NCBI GenBank assembly: GCA_019247255.1
Contig: JAFAPJ010000500.1
Coordinates: 1 to 5,004 of the forward strand
DNA from: Methylobacteriaceae bacterium
Lineage (GTDB): Bacteria; Pseudomonadota; Alphaproteobacteria; Rhizobiales; Beijerinckiaceae
Length of the DNA: 5,004 nucleotides
Direction of reading: 5' to 3'
A program made the position numbers and the translations under genes. Under the pieces are notes generated by a model. It was given only the letters and a program-made list of their open reading frames with translations, made no database searches and was not told the DNA's origin. This document shows, one piece after another, positions 1-5,004 of this stretch (its first letter is position 1; the number at the start of each line of letters is the position of its first letter).

Positions 1-928
1 TGATCGATTGCGGAAAAGCGCGCAGCTCCGTTCCGGCCGTCAGCATGCGGCGCAGGGCGGGCGCGTTCACGTAGTCGTACTTCGCGATCATCCAGTTATG
101 GGCGGCCTCGCTGGCATGGAACAGGATTTCCTTGTAGGTCTTCGGCAGCTCGTCGTACTTGCCTTTGTTCACGACGAGGTGGAGCATGGCGCCGCCTTCC
201 CACCAGCCCGGCGCGTAATAGTATTTCGCGACTTGCGACAGGCCGAGCTTCTCGTCGTCATAGGGTCCGACGAACTCGGCCGCGTCGAGCGTGCCGCGCT
301 CGAGCGCCGGATATACGTCGCCCCCGGCGATCTGCTGGGGCACCACGCCGAGCTTCGCCAGGACCTGGCCGCCGAGCCCGCCGATGCGGAACTTGAGGCC
401 CTTCAGGTCATCCACCGTCTTCAGCTCCTTGCGGAAGAAGCCGCCCATCTGCGTTCCCGAGTTTCCGCACGCGAAGGAGATCGCGTTGAAGCGCGCCAGG
501 ACGTCGTTGATGATCTTGTCGCCCCCTCCGAAATGCCACCAGGCATGCTGGTGGCGGGCGTTGAGCCCGAACGGGATGCCCGTGCCGAGCCCGAGCGCGG
601 GCTCGCGCCCGACATAGAAATAGACCGGGGTGTGCGCGCATTCGACGGCGCCCGACTGGACGACGTCGAGCGCCTGGAGGCCGCCCACGATCTCGCCGGC
701 CGGGAAGGTCTGGATCTGGAAGGCGCCGTCCGTCGCCTCGCCCACATATCTCGCGAGCTGCTGCGCGGTCCCGTAGATCGTATCGAGCTGACGCGGGAAG
801 CTCGAGGTGAGCCGCCAGCGGACCTGCGGCGCACTCTGAGCGATGGCGGGCGCGGCCACGAGCCCGGCCCCCGCGGCCGCGAGCCCTCCGCCCGCGAGCA
901 CGCGGCGACGTGCGATGGTCCCGGTCAT
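1..928 (-). CDS. TRAP transporter substrate-binding protein, TakP-like (DctP family), C-terminus cut by window edge
   Basis: Periplasmic binding component of a tripartite ATP-independent (TRAP) transporter, which captures an organic acid for an Na+-driven DctQM-type membrane pair. The 309 residues present start at ATG 928, behind a strong GGAGG/AGGG ribosome site. Residues 6-30 form a twin-arginine-type export signal: ARRRVL, a Gly/Ala-rich core, then APAIA followed by Q31. The body closely matches what I recall of Rhodobacter TakP, a 2-keto acid binder: WRLTSSFP (38-45), GTQMGGFFR (158-166), FRIGG with the family's conserved ligand Arg at 181, PQQIAGGDVYPALE (197-210), EFVGPYDDEK (218-227) and PGWWEGG (240-246). 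Roughly 55 C-terminal residues should lie beyond base 1. Where TakP has Glu-Trp, this protein has Glu218-Phe219, which may alter the ligand or cation site. The family call is secure; the ligand is inferred from similarity. It starts 75 bases after the phosphoesterase gene, so co-transcription is uncertain. Confidence 0.93.
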   Translation of the reverse strand, partial: MTGTIARRRVLAGGGLAAAGAGLVAAPAIAQSAPQVRWRLTSSFPRQLDTIYGTAQQLARYVGEATDGAFQIQTFPAGEIVGGLQALDVVQSGAVECAHTPVYFYVGREPALGLGTGIPFGLNARHQHAWWHFGGGDKIINDVLARFNAISFACGNSGTQMGGFFRKELKTVDDLKGLKFRIGGLGGQVLAKLGVVPQQIAGGDVYPALERGTLDAAEFVGPYDDEKLGLSQVAKYYYAPGWWEGGAMLHLVVNKGKYDELPKTYKEILFHASEAAHNWMIAKYDYVNAPALRRMLTAGTELRAFPQSI

Positions 929-945
929 GGCGTCCCTCCCTCCGG
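929..945 (-). promoter_or_regulatory. Ribosome binding site of the TRAP binding protein gene
   Basis: Read on the minus strand, the bases before ATG 928 are GGAGGGAGGGACGCC. They offer two overlapping Shine-Dalgarno cores: GGAGG 10 bases from the start and AGGG 5 bases from it. This purine-rich leader fixes the start at 928. It is the best ribosome site in the window, consistent with high expression of a binding protein. Confidence 0.7.
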
Positions 946-969
946 CCCTCTGACGGGGCGGCGCGGCAT

Positions 970-996
970 CTTGCCGGCCGGAGGCACCGGCGCAAG
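970..996 (-). terminator. Stem-loop just after the phosphoesterase stop; possible weak terminator
   Basis: On the minus strand, CTTGC (996-992) pairs with GCAAG (974-970), and GCCGG (991-987) pairs with CCGGC (981-977). The loop is TGCCT, with a two-base CG bulge on the 3' side: ten base pairs in all. It begins seven bases after the TGA of the phosphoesterase gene. No T-run follows, so this is not a textbook intrinsic terminator. It could end or attenuate the Ugp-like transcript, or protect its 3' end. The rest of the 75-base gap shows no recognisable -35/-10 promoter. Confidence 0.35.
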
Positions 997-1003
997 GCAC
1001 GGC

Positions 1004-1828
1004 TCAGCTCGCGCCGGGATAATCGGGGTCGAGCACGAAGGGAAACGGCCCCGGAAAGCGCTCGACATAGGCCATGTGCGAGACGAACCCGGCGCCCGGG
1101 CGGTGAAGGTGCAGCTCGTAGGCGGGCGGCTCGAAGACCAGCATGCCGCGTCCGGTCTCGCCGAGGTCGAGCTCGACCTGGTGGGCGACGCCCGGCGCCA
1201 CCGAAGCGATCGTTCCGGCGAAGCGCGTCACGATCGGCCGATGGTGGTGGCCGCACAGGATGCGCTCGACCTGGGAATGGCGCGCCACGATCGCGCCCAG
1301 CTCCTCGACGCCGCGCTTCAGGCCGATCCGGTCCATGGCGGCGCTCCCGCAATCGAAGGGCGGGTGATGCATGAGGATCAGCGTCGGCCGTTCCGGCGCG
1401 GCCGCGAGCGCCTCCTCGAGGAAGGCGAGACGATCGGCGCAGAGCGCGCCCTCGCTCGATCCCGGCACGACCGTGTCGAGCCCGATCACGCGAACCGGGC
1501 CGTGGTCGACCGCGAACTGAACGAAGCCGGACGCCCCCATGGCCGGATGGTCCGGGAATGCTGCCCGGAAATGCTCGCGGCGGTCGTGGTTGCCCGGCAC
1601 CATGAGGGCGGAGCAAGGCAGACGCCGCAGCAGCGCGCGAAGCAGCTCGTACTCGGCCGGCAAGCCGCAATCCGTCATGTCGCCCGTGACGACGACGAGG
1701 TCAGGCGCCGGGCGGAGGGCCGCGACCGCCTCGATCGCGCGCGCCGCCATCATGTTGGTTTCGGACACCCGGTAGGCCGCCTGGCCGGGCGGCCGAACGT
1801 GCAGGTCCGTGATCTGGGCGATCAGCAT
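1004..1828 (-). CDS. Calcineurin-like class III metallophosphodiesterase (GpdQ/CpdA-type), probably acting on glycerophosphodiesters
   Basis: Dinuclear-metal phosphodiesterase of 274 residues. All metal-binding motifs of the family are present in order: DLH (D8, H10), GDMTD (D50), GNHD (N80, H81), MHHPPF (H154) and GHHH (H194, H196). The C-terminal third carries PGVAHQVELDL (212-222) and a tail with EPPAYELH, VSHMAY and PGPFPF, which I associate with GpdQ/CpdA-type members. No signal peptide or membrane segment is seen, so it should be cytoplasmic. The family includes enzymes that cleave glycerophosphodiesters to glycerol-3-phosphate and others that cleave cAMP, and sequence alone does not separate them well. 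Its position behind a Ugp-like importer favours glycerophosphodiesters, which is inference. Start ATG 1828 is chosen because MLIAQITDLH is the normal family N-terminus; the ribosome site there is poor (AGG about 14 bases upstream). The frame stays open upstream into the binding-protein gene, but that extension is an overlap artefact. Confidence 0.93.
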   Translation of the reverse strand: MLIAQITDLHVRPPGQAAYRVSETNMMAARAIEAVAALRPAPDLVVVTGDMTDCGLPAEYELLRALLRRLPCSALMVPGNHDRREHFRAAFPDHPAMGASGFVQFAVDHGPVRVIGLDTVVPGSSEGALCADRLAFLEEALAAAPERPTLILMHHPPFDCGSAAMDRIGLKRGVEELGAIVARHSQVERILCGHHHRPIVTRFAGTIASVAPGVAHQVELDLGETGRGMLVFEPPAYELHLHRPGAGFVSHMAYVERFPGPFPFVLDPDYPGAS

Positions 1829-1848
1829 GGAGGGCTGTACCTGGGAAG

Positions 1849-1878
1849 GGGTGCGGCCCGCCGGGGCGGGCCACACCC
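1849..1878 (-). other. Strong intercistronic stem-loop between the binding-protein and phosphoesterase genes
   Basis: A near-perfect inverted repeat fills half of the 62-base gap. Bases 1855-1861 pair with 1866-1872 (GGCCCGC with GCGGGCC). After one C/A mismatch, 1849-1853 pair with 1874-1878 (GGGTG with CACCC). That gives 12 base pairs around a four-base loop. On the transcript it begins 12 bases after the binding-protein stop and ends 20 bases before the phosphoesterase ATG. It lacks a following T-run. The likely role is stabilising the upstream message or lowering expression of the downstream gene, as intercistronic hairpins do in other transporter operons; that role is inferred. Confidence 0.6.
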
Positions 1879-1890
1879 GAAGGCCGGGCT

Positions 1891-3222
1891 TCAGTTCGTC
1901 GGCGGGAGCTTGAGCGCGGTCTGCTCGACATAGGGCTTCAGGAGCTCGTCGGCCGTCTTCTGGGCCGTGACCAGCGCGTCCTTCGGGCTCTTCTTGCCCG
2001 AGACGACGGCCTGCAGCTCGTCCTCGATCGCCTTGCGGACCGCGACCGTCTTGTAGGTCGCGAACCAAGGTCCAGCGAAGCGTAGCTGGTCGACCGCGAT
2101 CTTGGCGTCGGGGTTCTTGCCCATGAAGTCGCGCATCTCGGGCTGGTCGTAGGCCGCCATGTTGGGCGCAAAATAGCCGGTGGCGCGGCTCCACCAGCCC
2201 GACTTCTCGGGGCTCGTCATCCATTTGATGAGCGTCCAGCCGGCCTTGCGCTTGTCGTCGTCGAGCCCGGCGGGCTGGACGAGCGACGCCCCGCCGATCG
2301 GGACCGCGTTGCGAACGTTCTTCGGCACGAAGGCGACGCGATACGGGAATTTCGCGTTCTGCCGGACATGGGTGAGCGAGCCCGTCGAGAGGAGCATCAT
2401 CGAGGCCTGACCGGACAGGAAAGCCGTCGACACGCCGGGCCCCTTCTGCTCGCCCGCCGGATGGACCTTCGCCTTCTGGACGAGGTCCGACCAGAAGGTC
2501 AGCGCCCCGAGCATGGAGGGCGTGTCGTAATAAACCTCGCCGCCATATTCCGGATTGAACCAGAGTCCGCCGTTCGACATCGTCAGCGCCTGGAGGATCC
2601 AGCCGCCGTAATCGTAGTTCGAGGGCATCATGATGCCCCAGCGCGTGACGCGGTCGCCCTCGCGCTTCGTCAGCTTCTTGGCGGCCGCGAGGAGCTCGTC
2701 CCAGTTCTGCGGGGGCTTGTCGGGATCGAGGCCGACTTCCTTGAAGTGATCGGCGTTGTAGTAGAGGAGCGGCGTCGAGTTGTGGAACGGCACGCCGTAT
2801 ACCTTGCCGTTGACGATGGCGTTGCCGTGGAGCGCCGGCCAGAACTGGTCCATGAAGCGCTTCGGCGTCGTGCCGTCGGCCTCGATCTGCGCCTCGAGCG
2901 GCTGGATCTCGCCCTCGATCGCGAGGTCGGTCAGGAAGTTCGCCGACATGATCACGGCCGCCGGCGGCTTGCCGGCCCGGATCGCGGCGCGCGTCTTGAT
3001 CAGCGTCTCGTCATAGGAGCCCGTATAGACGGGCGTCGCCTTGATCTCGGGGTTCTTCTCGTTGAACTCCTTGATCATGGTGCTCATGTCGCGGGCGAGC
3101 TGCCCGTCGACCGGCACGGGGAAGAAGAGCTCGATCTCGGTCGCGGCCCGTGCCGGCGCGGCGCCGGCGAGCGCCAGGGCGAATGCGGCCGCGCCCGCCC
3201 CCTTCAACCATCCCCATCGCAT
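1891..3222 (-). CDS. ABC transporter substrate-binding protein, UgpB-like (glycerol-3-phosphate/glycerophosphodiester type)
   Basis: Periplasmic binding protein of a carbohydrate-type (CUT1) ABC importer, 443 residues, close to the usual UgpB length of about 438. Residues 1-26 are a Sec signal peptide (positive MRWGWLK start, Ala/Leu core, APARA before A27). The mature part resembles E. coli UgpB as I remember it: GVPFHNSTPLLYYN (143-156) followed by GLDPDKPP, IGGASL (309-314), ATGYFAP (347-353) and a C-terminal DELQAVVSGKKSPKDAL block (401-417). The GGAS and TGY segments fall where UgpB contacts its ligand, so glycerol-3-phosphate or a glycerophosphodiester such as glycerophosphocholine is the best guess. 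Another CUT1 ligand cannot be excluded. Start ATG 3222 is supported by GAGGAG seven bases upstream and by the signal peptide. The gene lies 11 bases after the UgpE-like permease, in one operon, and is followed by a strong stem-loop. Confidence 0.9.
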   Translation of the reverse strand: MRWGWLKGAGAAAFALALAGAAPARAATEIELFFPVPVDGQLARDMSTMIKEFNEKNPEIKATPVYTGSYDETLIKTRAAIRAGKPPAAVIMSANFLTDLAIEGEIQPLEAQIEADGTTPKRFMDQFWPALHGNAIVNGKVYGVPFHNSTPLLYYNADHFKEVGLDPDKPPQNWDELLAAAKKLTKREGDRVTRWGIMMPSNYDYGGWILQALTMSNGGLWFNPEYGGEVYYDTPSMLGALTFWSDLVQKAKVHPAGEQKGPGVSTAFLSGQASMMLLSTGSLTHVRQNAKFPYRVAFVPKNVRNAVPIGGASLVQPAGLDDDKRKAGWTLIKWMTSPEKSGWWSRATGYFAPNMAAYDQPEMRDFMGKNPDAKIAVDQLRFAGPWFATYKTVAVRKAIEDELQAVVSGKKSPKDALVTAQKTADELLKPYVEQTALKLPPTN

Positions 3223-3236
3223 GATCGTCTCCTCTA
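3223..3236 (-). promoter_or_regulatory. Ribosome binding site of the UgpB-like gene, overlapping the permease stop codon
   Basis: The minus strand reads TAGAGGAGACGATC before ATG 3222. The TAG ends the UgpE-like permease, and its last bases run into the AGGAG Shine-Dalgarno core. Ribosomes finishing the permease therefore terminate on the ribosome site of the binding-protein gene, which suggests translational coupling. This excludes the longer reading frame that continues upstream of 3222. Confidence 0.65.
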
Positions 3237-4061
3237 CTTGAGCCCGGAGGCCAGGAAGCTGTTCACGAAGCGGCGCTGGAAGAGCAGGAAGGCGAGGATC
3301 AGCGGCGCGACCACGAGGATCGTCCCGGCCGCGATCACGCCCCAGGCCTGCGCGCCCTCGGCGCCGCGCGTGAAGGTCGCGAGGCCGAGCGTCAGCGGGC
3401 GCTTGTCGGGGTCGTTGATGACCATCAGCGGCCATAGGAACTCGTTCCAGTGGCTCGTGACCGACACGATCGAGAAGGCGACGAGCGCGGGTTTCGCGAG
3501 CGGCAGGTAGACGTGGCGGATGAGATCGAGCGGGCTCGCGCCGTCCATGAGCGCGGCATCCTCGAGCTCGCGCGGGATCGACCGGAAGGTCTGCCGCATC
3601 AGGAAGGTGCCGAAGGCGGAGGCGAGGTAGGGCGCGGCGACCCCGGGGAGCGTGTCGTAAAGCCCGAGCTGGGCGACGGTGCGCAGGTTCGGGACGAGGA
3701 GCACGACCGGCACCAGCATCAGCTGGACGAGGAACGCGTAGAAGAGCGCCGTCCGGCCCGGGAAGGCGAGGCGCGCGAAGGCGAAGCCCGCGAGCGAGGC
3801 CGTGATGATCTGGACCAGGAGGATCCCGCCGCAGAGCAGGATCGTGTTGAGGTAGTAGCGGGCGAAATCGGCCGAGGCCCAGGCTTCGGCGAAGTTGTCG
3901 AGGGTCGGGGTAAAGTCCGGCCAGAGCGACGCCATGCCGGCGGCGCCGTAGGACGCCGGCCGGAGCGCGGCGACGCTCATCCAGAGGAAGGGCGTCGCCC
4001 AGACGAGCGCCGCGGCCGAAACGAGCCCGAAGCCGAGCCGGGGCGTGAGCTCGCCCCGCAT
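3234..4061 (-). CDS. ABC transporter permease, UgpE/MalG-type (carbohydrate ABC transporter, second permease)
   Basis: Inner-membrane subunit of the importer, 275 residues, the normal size for CUT1 MalG/UgpE-type permeases. Six hydrophobic segments can be drawn at about 10-33, 72-96, 105-127, 137-156, 190-212 and 243-263. The cytoplasmic EAA loop, which docks onto the ATPase, is clear at 165-191: ELEDAALMDGAS, then the VYLPLAKP end. The MalG-type features SHWNEFLWPLMV (203-214) and a C-terminus ending FVNSFLASGLK also fit; G-L-K at the extreme end is common in this subfamily. ATG 4061 overlaps the stop of the preceding permease as TGATG, and a GAGGCGGGG purine run lies just upstream, so translation is probably coupled. 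It pairs with the UgpA-like permease as a heterodimer. Assignment to a glycerol-phosphate system rests mainly on the neighbouring binding protein, because permeases of this class are hard to separate by substrate. Confidence 0.92.
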   Translation of the reverse strand: MRGELTPRLGFGLVSAAALVWATPFLWMSVAALRPASYGAAGMASLWPDFTPTLDNFAEAWASADFARYYLNTILLCGGILLVQIITASLAGFAFARLAFPGRTALFYAFLVQLMLVPVVLLVPNLRTVAQLGLYDTLPGVAAPYLASAFGTFLMRQTFRSIPRELEDAALMDGASPLDLIRHVYLPLAKPALVAFSIVSVTSHWNEFLWPLMVINDPDKRPLTLGLATFTRGAEGAQAWGVIAAGTILVVAPLILAFLLFQRRFVNSFLASGLK

Positions 4062-4990
4062 CAGCGCCCCGCCTCGCCGTCCGACTCCTCGAAGCGGCGC
4101 AGCGACGCGGCCGAGAGCGCGAGGAGCAGCGCGAGCGACACGACGGTCGCGGCCGCGGCCTTGCCCAGATCGTAGCGCTCGACCGCCTGCTGGTAGACGT
4201 AGAACAGGAGGAGGTTCGTCGAGTCGGACGGGCCGCCCTTCGTCAGCACGAAGATGTGGTCGACCTGGGTGACGACGTTGAGAAGCGCGATCACGCTCAC
4301 GAAGGCGAGCGTCGGGCGAAGATAGGGCAGCGTGACGTAGCGCAGCCGCTGCCAGGGGCTCGCGCCGTCGAGCCGCGCGGCCTCGTAAGACTCCTCCGGA
4401 ATCGCCTGGAGCCCGGCGAGAACGAACAGCATGTAATAGCCGGCGTTCTTCCAGATCGTCAGGCCCATGAGCGACCAGAGCGCGATGTCAGGGTCGCCGA
4501 TCCAGTTCGCGCCGGCGATGCCGAGCCGCGCCAGGTAATGGTCGATGAGACCGACGCCCGGCAGGAAGATGAACAGGAAGAGCGAGGAGGCCGCGACGAG
4601 CGGGATGAGGACGGGGAGGAAGAACACCGCCCGAAGCCCCGCCTTCAGGCGCGACGAGCCGTTGAGCGCCAGCGCGAAGGCGATCGCCAAAGCGAGGCTC
4701 GGAAGCACCGTCCCGGCCGCGTAGACGACGTTGTTGCGCAAGGCTGCCAGGAAGGCCGGATCGGCGAGGAGCGCCGCGTAGTTGCCGAGCCCGACATAGA
4801 CGGTCCGGCGGCGCTCCTCCTGATGCAGCGACTGCCAGAGGACCTCGAGGACGGGCCAATAGATGAAAAGGCTGAGAACCGCGAGGGACGGCGCGAGGAA
4901 CGCCCAACCGGCGAGGCCCTGCGGCCGGCGCCACGGACGCGCCGCACGGCCGACGAGAACGACCTTGTTGGGCAGGGCGAGGTCCACCAC
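4061..4990 (-). CDS. ABC transporter permease, UgpA/MalF-type (sugar ABC transporter, first permease)
   Basis: Inner-membrane subunit of the importer, 309 residues if read from GTG 4990; E. coli UgpA is about 295. Hydrophobic segments lie near 28-52, 86-109, 119-143, 171-194, 228-249 and 275-296. The ATPase-docking EAA loop is at 199-226 (EESYEAARLDGAS, then VTLPYLRP). FLAPSL and YWPVLEVLWQSL near the N-terminus, LPGVGLIDHYLA (143-154) and LTKGGPSDSTNLL (249-261) are typical of this permease class. The start is uncertain: two consecutive GTG codons lie at 4990 and 4987 with a weak GAGAG site, and the frame stays open to the window edge, so the true start may be further upstream. No ATG precedes the first membrane segment inside the window. 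Its TGA overlaps the ATG of the second permease. An ATPase or further operon genes may lie beyond 5004. Confidence 0.9.
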   Translation of the reverse strand: MVDLALPNKVVLVGRAARPWRRPQGLAGWAFLAPSLAVLSLFIYWPVLEVLWQSLHQEERRRTVYVGLGNYAALLADPAFLAALRNNVVYAAGTVLPSLALAIAFALALNGSSRLKAGLRAVFFLPVLIPLVAASSLFLFIFLPGVGLIDHYLARLGIAGANWIGDPDIALWSLMGLTIWKNAGYYMLFVLAGLQAIPEESYEAARLDGASPWQRLRYVTLPYLRPTLAFVSVIALLNVVTQVDHIFVLTKGGPSDSTNLLLFYVYQQAVERYDLGKAAAATVVSLALLLALSAASLRRFEESDGEAGR

Positions 4991-5004
4991 GCGCTCTCGG
5001 CTTG

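Noticed and set aside
408..1670. Minus-strand open frame of 420 codons overlapping the phosphoesterase and TRAP genes in another frame
   Set aside because: It is an Arg/Ala/Pro-rich shadow that runs through both genes and the hairpin between them, while the competing frames hold intact family motifs.
1004..1828. Calling the phosphoesterase CpdA, a cAMP phosphodiesterase
   Set aside because: The metal motifs are shared by cAMP and glycerophosphodiester enzymes, and the transporter context points to the latter, so no gene symbol is given.
8..1933. Long plus-strand open frame of 641 codons opposite the TRAP, phosphoesterase and binding-protein genes
   Set aside because: It crosses three well-supported minus-strand genes and both gaps, its translation is Arg/Ala/Glu/Asp-rich and low in complexity with no recognisable motif, and long antisense frames are expected at this GC content.
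1829..2224. N-terminal extension of the phosphoesterase to 406 residues
   Set aside because: The extra residues come from another frame of the binding-protein gene and cross the stem-loop; the family normally begins right before the DxH motif, as at ATG 1828.
3223..3435. N-terminal extension of the UgpB-like protein
   Set aside because: It would overlap the permease C-terminus out of frame and bury the clear Sec signal peptide; GAGGAG before ATG 3222 fits a normal start.
2368..3510. Plus-strand open frame of 380 codons opposite the binding-protein gene
   Set aside because: It is antisense to a complete UgpB-like gene and has the charged, repetitive composition typical of high-GC shadow frames.
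3450..4175. Plus-strand open frame of 241 codons opposite the permeases
   Set aside because: It is Glu/Arg/Gly-rich with no domain, and lies opposite intact EAA-loop permease sequence.
1..5004. CRISPR arrays, tRNA or rRNA genes, insertion sequences, toxin-antitoxin or phage genes
   Set aside because: No direct-repeat array, cloverleaf, transposase-like frame or small unexplained gene was found; coding density is high and every gap on the minus strand is accounted for.

Overview
The window is very GC-rich and compact, and every gene I can support lies on the minus strand. Strong third-position G/C bias, the gene content and a close resemblance to Rhodobacter-type TRAP binding proteins suggest an alphaproteobacterium, possibly Hyphomicrobiales or a relative. 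I cannot name a genus. There are no tRNAs, rRNAs, CRISPR arrays, insertion sequences or integrase remnants, and nothing indicates recent transfer.

Read in the direction of transcription (high to low coordinates), the window holds a Ugp-like ABC importer cassette followed by a phosphoesterase. First comes a permease of the UgpA type (4990-4061), which overlaps a second permease of the UgpE type (4061-3234) by one base in TGATG. After 11 bases comes a UgpB-like periplasmic binding protein (3222-1891). A 62-base gap with a strong GC-rich stem-loop follows, then a class III calcineurin-like metallophosphodiesterase (1828-1004). A 75-base gap with a second stem-loop leads to a TRAP-transporter binding protein resembling TakP (928 to beyond base 1), which is cut by the window edge.

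The working model is that the binding protein captures sn-glycerol-3-phosphate or a glycerophosphodiester, the two permeases carry it across the inner membrane, and the cytoplasmic phosphoesterase cleaves the imported diester to glycerol-3-phosphate and an alcohol. The phosphoesterase has no signal peptide. No ATP-binding subunit is visible, so it must lie upstream of the window or elsewhere, or be shared with another system. The TRAP binding protein belongs to a separate, Na+-coupled, binding-protein-dependent transporter, probably for a 2-keto or related organic acid, whose membrane subunits would lie off the left edge.

The families are ordinary. The points most worth a second look are the two stem-loops placed just after stop codons, the pairing of a Ugp-like importer with a calcineurin-fold enzyme in place of the GDPD-fold UgpQ, and the missing ATPase. 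I found no convincing evidence of an undescribed system.
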